Assembly (NCBI GenBank): GCA_022814615.1
Contig: JAKLNE010000016.1
Coordinates: forward strand, 496,001-560,000
Origin: Waltergamsia citrina
Lineage: Eukaryota; Ascomycota; Sordariomycetes; Hypocreales; Bionectriaceae
DNA: 64,000 bases
Direction of reading: 5' to 3'
How positions within the stretch are numbered: the first letter of the stretch is position 1; every line of letters begins with the position of its first letter. Shown here piece after piece: positions 22,701-34,542 of this stretch. The notes under the pieces are model-generated. The model did no database searches. It saw only the letters and a list, made by a program, of their open reading frames with translations, and was not told the DNA's origin. Made by a program: the position numbers and the translations under genes.

Positions 22701-24003
22701 CCAGATTCAACATGTAGCACAAACAGGGGGATGTGGATTCTGAAATGGGTTCTGGAAGGGAACAGGGACAGATCTTCTGCGGGAAATTGGGGCTTAGACT
22801 GTGATGGCGCGCGATCCTTGACATAATATACGATACTCCCGCAGGTAGACCTTGACGTGCATGCATGTGTTGGGTTAGCACGACCCTTCCTAAACTTCCT
22901 CCGTCAGCCGTAAAGTTGTAGAATACTGCCAAATACTAAGAAAATCCAGTTGTAGTATAAGTCCCCTCGGGTAAGAATTATGTCGTCTCCTTGAATCCCA
23001 AGGTGAACATATCTGTAAAAGTCACTGATAGAGCTCGGTCGTTGCCTAGTCTTGTCATGAATCCTATAAAGTCTACATGTAGCCGGGATTATCGACTATT
23101 TCCCAATACTATCAACCTCTTTCATTCGAACCTGAGTGGTATTTCTCCAATTCTTGGCTCAATCCTGCTCACTTCCTCGCCGGGACTCATTATCCACGAG
23201 TGATTTCTGCTCCTTGTCTTAGGATTCTGAATTCTGGTCTTCGTGACTTATTACAGCCTATTAGCACATCTCGTGGTGGATTCGAAGAAACTTCAGCAGC
23301 TTGATACAAGATCCGACTGAACCAATACGGGTTTTGTGTATTGGGAACATATTCACCTTTCCCAATGGGAGGCTTTGAGGTAGGTCTCATACCTTGATTT
23401 TAGAATGTAGACAGCAAAAGTAACTATCATTTCAACTAGGCATCTACAATTCTTCCGAATGCTTATCCGCCTTGTAAACAGCCACGCTTATACTCGTAGG
23501 AATGGATGCTAAATTTCTACCGGATCGCAATGCAACACTAGTTCATCCATGTAGTTGAGACAACAAAGACTTGCCATGCAGACTGAGAACATGGAATTGG
23601 TGCATATTAAATTAGGGTCCAGTTATGTTTGTCTTGTCACCCGGATCTTGTCTCGCCTGTTCTCGCTTTACTCGCCTTACCCAGCCGTACACCCTACACT
23701 TCGGAGGGCCCGATGGATGGTTTTTGTGCGTCGACTTAGTTGACGGATTCGACTTCAGGGTCAAGGTTGCAAGGTCAAGGCTCAGGGTTCAACGAAGGCT
23801 TGGCAGCCACTGACACTCTCATACAACATCTTTCGTTTTCAACTAACACTTCAATCAAGGGGAAGAAGAAAGTAATAGTGATACAGGTTTCGAAGTATAA
23901 GTATGGTAATTTTCCGCTTCTGTCCTGTATTGCTCAGCATCCACTCACCTCAACTCTTCTCATCACCCACTCTTTCATCCAAGCCGCATCAAGTCCATCG
24001 ACC
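19713..24003. other. Intergenic, 4.3 kb, nothing recognised
   Basis: The longest gene-free normal-GC stretch in the window. It holds a good TATA box (TATAAAAG, 19875-19882) with no recognisable gene downstream, and a perfect 16-bp tandem duplication at 21066-21081/21082-21097. The longest frames (21185-21778 minus, 20880-21068 plus, 23740 onward) show no domain. The last few hundred bases are the leader of the secreted protein gene. Confidence 0.5.
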
Positions 24004-26333
24004 ATGCGCGCCACTCTCTTTTACGGCCTCACGGCCACGTTGCCTGCCGCCTTGGCCCAAGAAGGCGTCCAACTGAAGTCGAATGAAACATCACTAGGCA
24101 ACGTTGAAGAACTTGACGGTTTCACCAACGGAAAAGTGGTTGCGGGTGATGAGCCCGAGCTAACTGGTGCCGACATCAACATCGAGTTCTCTCAGACAAA
24201 GAAGTACGACATCGATGAAAAGGGTAACCTCGTTATGCCCCGCAACGGCCGCCGCTACGGTCTCTATCCTGACATGTACTTGAGAAGTATCTCGGTAGAC
24301 AAGGGTCCTTGTACTCTTGTCTACAAGAACATGAGCGAGTCTGAGCCCCCACCTCCTGAGGGCTATGAGGACTTTGAAGAGACTCAAGAGATGGAGTTTG
24401 GTGAGGAAGGTGGTGAAGTCGAGTTCCTAGACGAACACTTCAAGAAAACCATGAAGTACATCTGGTGTGGCGAGGAAGACGCTGGCGAAGACGAAGACGA
24501 TGATGATGACGATGGCGGAGAAGCCGCTTGCAAGGACATCCCGAAGGGAGCTGATGCTGTTGACAAAGCACATGTCTGCTGTCTACCGCCTACAGAGTGG
24601 CGCGACGAGCTTTGGGATGAGCTTGACATGGACACGTATCTGCGCGACGCAATAGACCATTTCAATGAAGAGGGATGGCCATCAAATGTCATGAACACCT
24701 TTAGCACCTACGACCTAGAGGCATACCGCAAGGTTACAGAGCTTGAGGCGGACGACAAAGGCAGACAACTCCCCTTCTGGGAGTGGAACTGTGGTGGGAT
24801 CAACGATAACACCTGTTTTTCAAAGGACTTGAGCGATTGGGATGCCTGCCGTGCGGACCCTCGACGTCGGCTTTTACTGCAGGCTATGGAGAACTTTTCA
24901 AGCCGTTGGCAGGCTGCACAGACTCAGTTCAGCCAAGAAGCGCTAACTAAGAGTAAGTTTCACATGTATTATTGTCATCGGACATCAGCTAACATCGCTT
25001 CTAGTGGTCATGGTCCTCCCCAACTTGACTAAGACACTCTTCCCCCTTGAAGGCGAGAAGCCTGGATTCGATGCCCCAGGCGACTACAAGGACAATACAT
25101 GGATGATGATTGCTGGTAGCATCATGGGTGTCCTTGGTCTCCCATTCTCTTATGGAGGACCAAACACCGTCAAAGGTATGCCCAAGGCACCTACTCATGC
25201 CGCTACTGTATCGGCTGTGCTCAGTGCTGTGCTGTTCATTGCTGGTATGGGCATCGGTCCTACCCTGGAAGAGCCGTTCGTGGAGGAAGATCCTCATTTC
25301 GAAAAGTTCGGCGACTTCTCTGAGGATTTAGCTAAGAACTTCGTCGAGTGGGTTTACAAGGGATACTCTGATATCTATGACACTTACTACCACACCCCGT
25401 CCGGCCAAGCGCCTCCTGAGACAGTCGATGCTGATTCTCTTGGTGACCTTCTATCCGAGGGCAAATTAATCCGACCATGGAGTTCTTTGCCTAAGACAAT
25501 CGACAATCAGATGCAAGGCGAAATGACGAATCGATTCCTGTCGCCAATTGTGAACCTTGCTTGGCAACGGAACAAAGTCATCCTTGTGAAAATGCCTGCC
25601 GGAGGAATCGACTTTTGGATGCACAAGGAGATCGACAATACCAGGACCCTTAGGCACAGTGCTACTTGGGACCCTTGCGGTGAACACCCGGGCAGCCACG
25701 GTTGGCGCGAATCGTACAGAACGGCTGAGCGGAAGCCTGAAGAGGCTAAGTGGATCGAATTCGGTGCCAAAGAGCGCGCGGTCTGCAACGAAGACGGCAG
25801 TGGATATGCATTCGTAAGTCTCTCGTTTTTGTTCATCTATTTCGTGGCAAGTTTCAACCTGGCTAACATGAGTGCAACATCAGTTCGTGTGGAATTATCA
25901 GACAGACTCGGCTTGGGCTGATGTTGGCTGGAACGAAATGGAGAACCGAGGTCTTTACAGGGAGGACGTTGTTGCCAAGTCTGTTGAGTCTCAAGATAAG
26001 TTTGGCTTTTTCGGTATGCCCAGAAACCTCACGGAGCGAATCAGCGACATGGCTCATGCTTCTGGCTCTGTTATCAATGACCCCAAGGCGTGGGACTTCT
26101 GGAACCTTGCTATCTGCGACATGACCGGCTACAATGACGAAGGTGAAAATCTTGTCGAGGTTGAAGGCTGTGAGCTGGACGAGGATTCCAAGGTCAAGGG
26201 AGCGGGTCTTCGTATTGGTCCAACTTGTATTAACTACGGTATTCGCAACCGCTGTTCTAAGAACATGAAGGACAAGAACGGAGACCGATGGCCGTACCCA
26301 CTGGATGATGATGAGGAGGATGATTATGATTAG
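24004..26333 (+). CDS. Large secreted acidic protein of unknown function
   Basis: Not recognised. Three exons (24004-24952, 25005-25813, 25884-26333; introns 52 and 70 nt) give 735 aa. I start at 24004 because MRATLFYGLTATLPAALAQ is a clear signal peptide; an in-frame ATG at 23740 would bury it. After the signal come an acidic region with a pure D/E run around residues 159-173, cysteine-containing segments (CKDIPKG, HVCCLPP, WNCGGINDNTC), and in exon 2 two hydrophobic segments (WMMIAGSIMGVLGLPF and VSAVLSAVLFIAGMGIG) that could be membrane or fusion-like helices. Exon 3 carries FFGMPRNLTER and cysteines near the end, closing with a D/E tail. The mix of signal peptide, paired hydrophobic segments and acidic ends suggests a secreted or luminal membrane-associated protein; no catalytic motif seen. 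Confidence 0.8.
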
Positions 26334-28879
26334 ACTACTCCCCATGATCTCAACATCCGCGCCGACTCTTCGTTAGGATGCCTTCGCGGTGACTTCTCGG
26401 GAAAGCTGGGATGCAAACTGAGCACCGTCTTAGGCAGAGCCTGGGTTCTAGTCCTCTATCGAGAACAGCTCCGAATGTGGCTACGGCAAAAAATGCGAAA
26501 AATATTCCGTGTGATAAATTATCTTCCTACATAGTCGAATAGATTGATTCCCTGATGATGCACAAGGGAAGGGCTGAGAAGAGAAGTGCCACTACAAGAA
26601 GACCCCAAGTAGATTATAACGGACAACGTATGTAAAGGCGACAAGAACCCATTTCTATTTTGGCGCGCAACAGATTTGGCGCACAGACCCTGAGACTACG
26701 TGCAATAATCCGCAAGTGCTTGCTAGAGAAGGACTGGATGTTGGCATCAAAGTTGACTACCATGATACGTGTAACATGAAGGGTCCTTATACTTGTAGGA
26801 TAGTAGGTAAAGAACAGAAAGAAGGCTGAGGAAGACAACTGAATAGAACAAACCCTAAAGTAAAATACAAGGGACCTTAAGGGCACACTTGGGCGCCTTT
26901 AGGAGCTGACTCTAGAGTTCAGGGTCATGAATAGTGCTGTGGCTTGAATTCGTGCAATAACGGTGAAAGACGATTGGCCCGAATTCGCAGCCACGACAGA
27001 AATCGCGCCAAAGTTGAAAATCGACAGTGTCTCTCAGCATATAAGCCCGCTGTAAGTTTGGTAAAATTGACCACTTCTACCTCCGCACGAACCCATGATA
27101 TACCATATTCCAGTACTCGTACGCCATCATCAAGATGATGAACGCAGAAATGAAATTAAAACAGACAAAAATCCGTACAGAGTTCAGTATTGAATTATTC
27201 GAAGAGTCCAGAGGACAACTATATCTCCCAAACTTGGCCAGCCCTTTCTTGGTTCTCATCACGCTCTCGTCCTGGGTCGACCCTTTGCTGATCCTCCTCA
27301 AACATGCTCCTCAAAACCTGTTCCCTATTTCGCAGAAAGTGGCGCCATCTTCGTGCCGTTAGATGCTCTTCAGAGACACCAGAAGGCATTCGGTATCTCG
27401 ATGGGGAGAACAGCCCACCATGTGGACGGCCGACACGGCAAGTAATAACCGGATTGTGAAGCATGCCGCAGCCTACATGTACGGGGGGATGCCGGAGAAG
27501 CGTTGGCGAGCGCATCGGGAATTGTCGAGTAGCAAACGGTGGAAACGCCAGTGGCATGGTAGGCAGAGGAAGGTGTCGGACAACCGGTCGTACCAACGGG
27601 CAATGTGCCGGAATAGGGGCCGCAGGTGTCCCGTTTGACATGTCCCTGACTGAGGTTCGTTGTGCGGCAAGGCAGCATGATGATTCAGGGGCTGAGCTGG
27701 CCATTGCGGGAAGACTATTAGCTTTTCTGGAGGCGGTACAATTGTGATCTTGCCTACTTAAGTTGTTCAGTGTAAGTCAAATTGCTTGTCGAAGAGACAG
27801 AGGAGACACTGGCGATGATAACTTGGATAGATGGATTTTCTGCCTTCATTTATACTTGGAATAACTCTCAATTCTGCTTAACATAAACCTTTCTGTTGAA
27901 TCCTCGACTGAGCAAACAAAAATGGCGATGCAAGTATGGTCATGCAGCAAACAAAATGTTTTGCGGCTAAAAGCAAGTCCTACAGGGCTTTCCAAACAAA
28001 AGACGTGGACAAGGAACCGAGAATCTGAAGAATATTTCTCATAGGGTCATTCCAGCCGCAGGTGACTCGGGAAGTTTGCTCAAACCAGAGTTTTTCTCGC
28101 CGCCACAATTCGTCTTGCAGGAGGGAGAGCACCCTCCTCTATAGGCCGAAAAATGCATGCGAGCAAACAATCCTCCATGCAATAACAGGATACCACCATA
28201 CCAAGCGGACTCATTTCCCTTTTCTAAATATGATTTACTACAAGACATTAGCAAACCATTGAATTGGCCAACGTTGACAAACAGACCGCTGGTTGAGAAG
28301 TATGCATATGCGGCACAGACCCATCTCATGGGACAAGGGAATGTCAGCATCGGGACTCGGCAGTGCTTGTTTGTCTCACGAGCCATCCGATCAGCACAAA
28401 CAAGCCTCAGTCTGACAAGGCCCTCGTTTCGTCATGATCCTCTACCTTGCCGTCGCACACAGCCCTACATCGGAGACTTTCTAACATGCCGTGCTATGAA
28501 ACGGGATCTTTGGAAGGGGGAAAACGAGAAACTCCAAAGCGCTCCCGGACCTTTTCTTCTTCTTCTCGCCATCTGGACACTTGCTCTAAATCATGCGGGA
28601 CGCACAAGGGAACTCGAACCACAACAGATATCTGGTTTAAGAACCACTACTATGTGCTATTGAGACTTCAGGCTCCCTGTTGCATTTACAGCGCATAGAT
28701 AGCTCTCGCACGTTCAAACCTAGGAGCCACCTTCGTAACCACCAAACGCCAACGCCCTAACCTATTGTACAAACGGACCCAAATGCGCCCTCTCGAGGTC
28801 CTAAATCTGTTGTCCCGTAAATTACAGAAAATGAAGAATTGTGTCTCCTCTGCGATCATGAATAAGAGAGCTGTAGTTT
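26334..28879. other. Intergenic, 2.5 kb, nothing recognised
   Basis: Frames at 27219-27747 overlap in at least four phases (161, 91, 102 and 94 codons), typical of chance openness in GC-biased DNA; 28157-28663 (168 codons) starts without a convincing context and has no recognisable domain. Contains the downstream regions of the secreted-protein gene and the protoglobin gene. Confidence 0.5.
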
Positions 28880-29759
28880 TTATACAGTGCCCGAAAACGG
28901 ACATTTCGAAGGCGTCGATGGAGGTTCCCCATTTGATTGTCCATCGCCGCCTTCTTCCTCGTCCAGCACCTTCTTACCGTGCAGATAGCCTTCTTGCTCG
29001 ATTTCAACCTCTTGCTCCTCATCCTGAAACTCATCACCGTCTTTGACGTGCCATTTCGCCATCAGATCGTTCTGGATCCAGATGACCTTCCCAATAGCCT
29101 TTACGAGGGCTATTTTGCGATTGAGTGATAACCTTGGGTGTGAAAGAATTGCCTCTGTCAAAATGTCTTGAATGAAACCAAGGCAGATGCCGAGATGGAC
29201 GTATTCAACATGGAGCGGATGAGCTCTTCCGAGTCCGACATGCATCATACTGCTCGCAATTTCCATTGATCAGTCAACAAATTCAACCATATGTATCTTC
29301 TCCTTCACCCGGGGATGATGACTTACCCAACTTTATCAAGATACTCCCAAAACTCCATCTTGCTTGGATCGGAGCACAGCTTCGTAAGGTACGCCCTCAG
29401 AAACATCTTCCGATGCAAGATCTGCGGGCTATCCTCCGTAATCGTCTCGTCCATGGGGCCCTCGAAGCTAGTTGATCGTGTGCTAAAAGCACGGGCGGTA
29501 ATGTCATACTGTAATAGTTTCTTGTATACGATATTGACGACGGCGGGTATAAGAGCTTTGATGTACTTGGCGCCCGTTTCCAGGGCCTCGATATCTTCTA
29601 TTAACAGTGCATTAGCATCTTGCTGGTAGGCGCAGTCAGACCAGGATATTACTGACTGCTGCTGAAATCGACAAAGCTGTGAAGATAACGTATGCGGGCT
29701 TCGAGATCTGTGTATAGATCTTTGCGGTCGATCTTCATGAGAATCCGTGAATTGGCCAT
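28880..29759 (-). CDS. Fungal protoglobin (globin-sensor family haem protein)
   Basis: Haem-binding globin of the protoglobin class, probably binding O2/NO/CO; its role in fungi is poorly known. Exons on the minus strand: 29759-29657, 29597-29327, 29249-28880; 247 aa. Introns 59 and 77 nt (donors GTCAGT and GTAAGT). The N-terminus MANSRILMKIDRKDLYTDLE leads to LHSFVDF, then KYIKALIPAVVNIVYKKLLQYDI (helix B/C region), a loop, and MMHVGLGRAHPLHVEYVHLG, which supplies the likely proximal haem histidine, followed by IWIQNDLMAKWHV. The last 45 residues are an acidic, probably disordered tail ending CPFSGTV. The start is fixed by homology-like continuity of exon 1 and a purine at -3. Confidence 0.85.
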
Positions 29760-30463
29760 CTTGAAGAGGATGTTTGGGTTGGGTTCGCTCGCTTGTAGTA
29801 GAACAACAACCACGCATCAACGCAAACTGTTTCTGTAATTCACGGGAATGCAATATATTTGAATTCCGGGGTCAAATTTATTTGATATTTATCTGTCGCC
29901 TATAGAGAGCGAAATATTTCCAATACTTTTTCCCCTACGCATGATCATATCATGCCATACCGGAGATGGTCTGATTACGGAGCCGGCCGGTGGCGCCTTT
30001 AAATCGGGAGCAACCGGCAGCGCGGTTCTAAACAAGGCTGAAATACATTAGTCTGGGAAATCGCATGATACGCCTCATTGTATTGAACATAGCATTAATG
30101 TTAATTTTGTCTACATTAGTTGACTGACTCATATCGCGACGACCGAGAATCGTTGGTGGCGGATAAAGCTGGATAGTGACCATCCACAGATGCTTCGCAG
30201 CAGAGAGCAGGCTCTCCGAATTGATAATTCTGCTGGCTCTAGCTTAATCGTCCGGGCATTGATTCTCAGTTCTTCAGTCATGTAGATTGTATTTTTGTGA
30301 AGTGAATACCTAAGCTATGATTTAGCGAAAGGCACAGCTATTATTGTTGGCGACCGATCATGGTCTGCGAGATGCGCTATTTTACAGGTTAGAGTCATAC
30401 AAGCAACAAACAACCGTCCTTGATTCATCAATAGCTCATCCTCCGGAATCACCAAACACTACG
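29760..30463. other. Divergent intergenic region, protoglobin / histidine phosphatase
   Basis: Promoter region for both flanking genes, about 700 bp. No TATA box or repeat stood out. Confidence 0.5.
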
Positions 30464-31300
30464 ATGGCGCCGCAGCTAGTCCTCATCCGCCATGCCCAGG
30501 CTCTCCATAACGTAGACAATGAGTGCTCCCAAAACGCTCCGAGGGCGATAACTCACGCTGACCATGGTGATCTATACGGGACTTCTCACTCCGCGATCCG
30601 CCTCTATCCGATCTAGGCCTAGAGCAATGCAAAACTCTACGACAAAACCTTCAGGATCACTTCCAAAATGCTCAACTCGGGCCCGGTGACGTCGCCATCG
30701 TTGCCAGTCCCATGCGGCGCACACTGCAGACAGCGCAGCTCGCTCTCGACTGGCTCCCCATAGACACAGATGTCAAGATCGTCGCTAATGCTGACTGGCA
30801 AGGTTTGTGAACACAGCAGAATAACATTTATGTCCTTTTCGAAGAGCTGCAAAGTTGACTAAGATTCGTCGTGGCCGCGGATAGAAAACTCAGCCAAAGC
30901 TTGTGACACAGGCAGCCCCGTCGCAGGCATACAATCAGACTTCCCCAACGTCGACTTCACGCACGTCGACCCCGTCTGGCCAGACAAAACGAGCTCAGCC
31001 GGTCATCTCTACGCCTATACCCGCAAAGCTATTCTAGCCCGAGCTCAGCGGGCGCTTGACGACTTATCCCGCCGCCCGGAGAAGGTGATCTTCGTGGTGG
31101 CTCACTCCGGCTTCCTCAGGTTAGGAGTGGCTGGATACTGGTGGTTCAACAGTGACTATCGCATCTTTGACTTTGTAGATGACGCTCAGGGGACGCATGC
31201 AAAGATCAAGCAGCGTGAGGAGACTCTTTCGGGAGGGTTGGGATTGTCGTGGACGGAACCAGTAGAAATCGGTTCGGATCTGCCCGATGAAGACCAATAG
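30464..31300 (+). pseudogene. Histidine phosphatase (phosphoglycerate-mutase-like), first intron acceptor defective
   Basis: Broad-specificity phosphatase family. The ATG at 30464 begins MAPQLVLIRHAQALHNVDN with the catalytic RHA motif. The family continuation DFSLRDPPLSDLGLEQC is present in another frame from 30580, and SPMRRTLQTAQ follows. Joining N and D needs an intron of 59 nt, but its ends are GAG...CGG, or GT...GA if shifted by two bases (30523-30581); no AG lies between 30544 and 30612 that restores the frame, though a branch-like GCTGAC is at 30558-30563. Unspliced, the frame stops at TAG 30614. The second intron (30803-30884, donor GTTTGT) is acceptable and leads to ENSAKACD, the second catalytic His in VVAHSGFLR, and a stop at 31298-31300. 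Either a recent pseudogene, a non-canonical splice, or a base error. Confidence 0.7.
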
Positions 31301-31419
31301 ATAAATTCTAGATTTCCCCCCCATAACATAGTTATAGTTATACATGAAACTCCCTGCTAACGATGCAAAGTATATACACGACTAGTATACATGAGAACCC
31401 CGAGGCAACGTCGGCACTC

Positions 31420-33675
31420 TTACTTAGACAAGAACTTCTGGAAAGCCGACTGCTCGACAACCACGTTTCCAATGGCCCGTAACCTCTTCCTCCCCTCCTT
31501 CTGCTTCTCCAGCAGCTTCCGCCGGCGAGACACATCAGCAGCATGAAGCTTCGCAAGCACATCCTTCCGGAAGGGTTTGATCGTCTCACGAGCAAGCACA
31601 CGGTTTCCCGTAGCTGCCTGAATGACGATTTCTGGAGTATCATGTTAGTATTAGCACTTTTCAAAATTCTGGATTGTGGGTAGGGAGGTAGGGAGGCAGG
31701 TAGTAGTAGTAGTAGTAATAGTGTGTTGATGACTTACCGAACATTTGTCGATCAACGTGCTCTTTGAACTTGGTTACCCACTGACGAGCTAACCGCTCAG
31801 CCTGCGAAGTATGTACCACGCGGCAAATAGCGTCCACGGGCTGCCTGTTCACGAGCAGCTGCAGCTTGACAAGTCTACTCTCCCTCCACCCAGCTTCTTC
31901 ATAGTCTAATGTCGCGTATCCCTTGCTGTCGAGGGGCCGTTAGATGACAAAAATTCTGAACTGCTGTAGAGTATAGTAAGGGGAACTCACGTAGCGCCTT
32001 TGAGCTTTCCAAAGAAATCATCGACCAACTGTGCTGCTGGCAGGTCGTACACCAAAATGACCTGCGTAGCATGGAAGAAATCTATACTCTTCTGCTCACC
32101 CCTATTGGCCTCGCAAAGTTCTATAACTCGACCGAGATACTCCTCCGGCATCGTCATAGTCGCTCGGACAAATCTGCAAGAACTCTCTGTTAGCTCTCCT
32201 TATCTGAACCTCAGATAGAAATGTAAGATAAGTTCCGGTACGTACGGTTCGTAAAGCTGAGCCGACCTCAGCCTCTGCTCCCCAGCTTCCGGAAACTGAG
32301 CCGGATTCTCCACCACCTCCTCCGTCCCATCCGCCCAGACAATCTTCGTCGGCACCGTAGGCTCCGTGATAATCACATCGCCCCCATGCTCCTGCTTCAA
32401 CCGATCTTGAAACACGGAACAATGCAAACTTCCCAAAAAGCCCAATCTCCAACCGGATCCCAGCGCTTCAGAGAAGGCCTTTTGCAGCGTCACGCTTCGA
32501 TCGTTGAGAACTAGCTGGCCGATGCTGTCTGCCAGTCTTGTGTAGTCCTTGGGATCGGTGGGGAAGGCTGCTACGAAGACCATGGGCTTGGGTTCTTCGA
32601 AGCCGGGGTAGGGCGCGACTTTGTTCTCGTCTTCGACAGTGGTGAATGTATCACCCAACTTGGCGTCTTGAATCTTTTTCATACCAGGGTTGAAGAAGAT
32701 GTATCCAACCTGCCCTGCACGCAGGACACTTTGCGGCGTCGCATCGGGATACTGAATCCCAACCTGCCCAACAGTATACTTCATACCCGTCTGCAACGAG
32801 ATAACATTGACACCAGCCCTGATAACACCATCAAACACCCTCACAAGCAGAATAACACCCCGAAAGTTGTCATACCACGAGTCCACAAGCAACATCCTCA
32901 ACGGCTTCGTCTCATCCCCCGTAGGCGCAGGAATCCCCTCAATCACCGCCGGAAGAATATCATCTACACCCTTCCCCGTCTTAGCACTGACAAGAATCGC
33001 ACTTTTGGGATCCAACTCAAAGCTCGTCTCTAGCTGATCCAGGACTCTCGGAACATCAGCCGATACCATGTCGATCTTGTTAATGACAGGCACCAGTGCA
33101 AGATCCTGCGCAAACGCCAGATGGAAATTCGACACTGTTTGCGCTTGAATCCCCTGACTCGCATCAACCAGAAGTAAAGCACCGCCACAACTAGCATACG
33201 ACCTCGTAACCTCTGCTCGAAAATCCACATGGCCCGGCGTATCGACAAGGTGAACCAGATAATCCTCACCACGGTAATTATACAACATGGTACATGTCTG
33301 CGCCTTGACAGTTATACCTCGCTCCCGCTCTACGTCGAGTTTATCCAAGATCTGCTTATTGGTATCGCTTGCCGTGATCGTTCCCGTGCGTTCAAGCAGC
33401 CGATCGCTAAGTGTACTTTTCCCATGGTCGATATGCGCTACAATGCAAAAGTTGCGATATCTCTCGATTGGGATGGCAGTAATTCGTGCTTCGAGTTCAG
33501 CGGGCGAAGGCTTCGAGGAGTAGACGCGTCGGGAAACGAGCGATGAAAGAATCGAGGACGCTGAGGTGCGCTGAGAAAGATTATCGCGGCATAATGGTCC
33601 TCTGCATAATGGTCTTGCCGGCGCGAGCCATCGCGATGGTGTCCAGGCTCGCCCAGCGCTACAAGCCAGCCTCAT
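31420..33675 (-). CDS. guf1: Translation factor GUF1 (mitochondrial LepA / elongation factor 4)
   Basis: GTPase of the mitochondrial ribosome that promotes back-translocation and fidelity under stress. Minus-strand exons: 33675-32246, 32173-31991, 31925-31738, 31631-31420; 670 aa, the usual size. The first 55 residues are rich in R/S/A without acids, as in a mitochondrial targeting peptide. GTPase motifs are AHIDHGKST (80-88), VERERGITVKAQ, DTPGHVDF and NKIDM. The LepA-specific C-terminus includes PEEYLGRVIELCEANRG, the YATLDYEE motif and the basic LHAADVSRRRKLLEKQKEGRKR end. Intron 1 must use donor GTACGT at 32245 giving EPFVRATMTM. Intron 3 (31632-31737, 106 nt) contains a TAG trinucleotide run. 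Confidence 0.96.
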
Positions 33676-34542
33676 CGGAGCACGGCGTTAAGTTGGCATT
33701 GGAGATATATGCGAGAAGAAGAGTCGATCCAGAAATGAGAAAGCGGTCGCGCGAAATTGGTTGTTAGTCGTGAATCGATTGCGATGTCGAGCCGTCCTTT
33801 TTTTTTTTTTTTTCTCCGAGGTTTAGATGACCGCGTCGGGATAATTTCGCTCCTCCGGCGCCGACTACCATCCCCACCAAAAAGCAACTTCACCGGCCGC
33901 AAATGCACCGAGTTAGTGAGTTAAGAGGACGCATACATCCTAAGCGCCTGTGTGTTTGGCGCAAGATCTACTTATAGCATAATCAAAACGATTGATACCT
34001 TTGAAGCTTTGATAATCAGAGCTATCTTGATCCTGCAAGAATACTCTGAATGTGGGAAGTGTAAAGCATACAATGACGATCATTTTAACATCACCCAGCG
34101 ATTACCCTTTAGAACACTTTAGAATATTTAAATACCTTCATAGAAGCTGCCGTATCACCATTTTCCCATGTCATTATCAAGTAAATACCAGTTCTATTAT
34201 CTCACACAACGAGAACAGAGCTCTAAAGATGATTATCCATAAGTCATCAAGTAACAATGATAACAATACCATCGTCATCGCTCAGGGGTATCATTCATAA
34301 ATAGGTTTGCATGCCCGCGTCCGATATGGCAAAAAAGATCTGTCGCTGCCATTGCAACGCCGAGATATCCTCTGTAACCGCCGATAAGCCATGCTGCATA
34401 TGCATATACGTGAAATCTAAGTTGTTTTCAACCACTGTCCACATTGTTCCTCCAATGTTGCACAGGGATGTCGCTTCTGCCTCAGCCAGAAGCATATAGG
34501 GAGTGTTCAGTACTTCGTTTCGTACAATCGTGAGCTGTGAGT
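33676..34542. other. Intergenic, GUF1 promoter and MIT gene 3' region
   Basis: Includes a T homopolymer run at about 33797-33813, a common feature of fungal promoters, upstream of GUF1 on the minus strand. Nothing else recognised. Confidence 0.5.

Noticed and set aside
23740..24003. Upstream in-frame ATG for the secreted protein
   Set aside because: Would place the signal peptide 88 residues inside the protein.
27219..27747. Cluster of overlapping frames (161, 91, 102 and 94 codons)
   Set aside because: Open in several phases on both strands with no domain; chance openness.
28157..28663. 168-codon plus-strand frame
   Set aside because: No recognisable motif, poor start context, overlaps a minus-strand frame of similar quality.
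28675..28740. GTTCAAACC-like T-arm near 28709
   Set aside because: No matching acceptor stem, D-arm or anticodon arm could be drawn around it.
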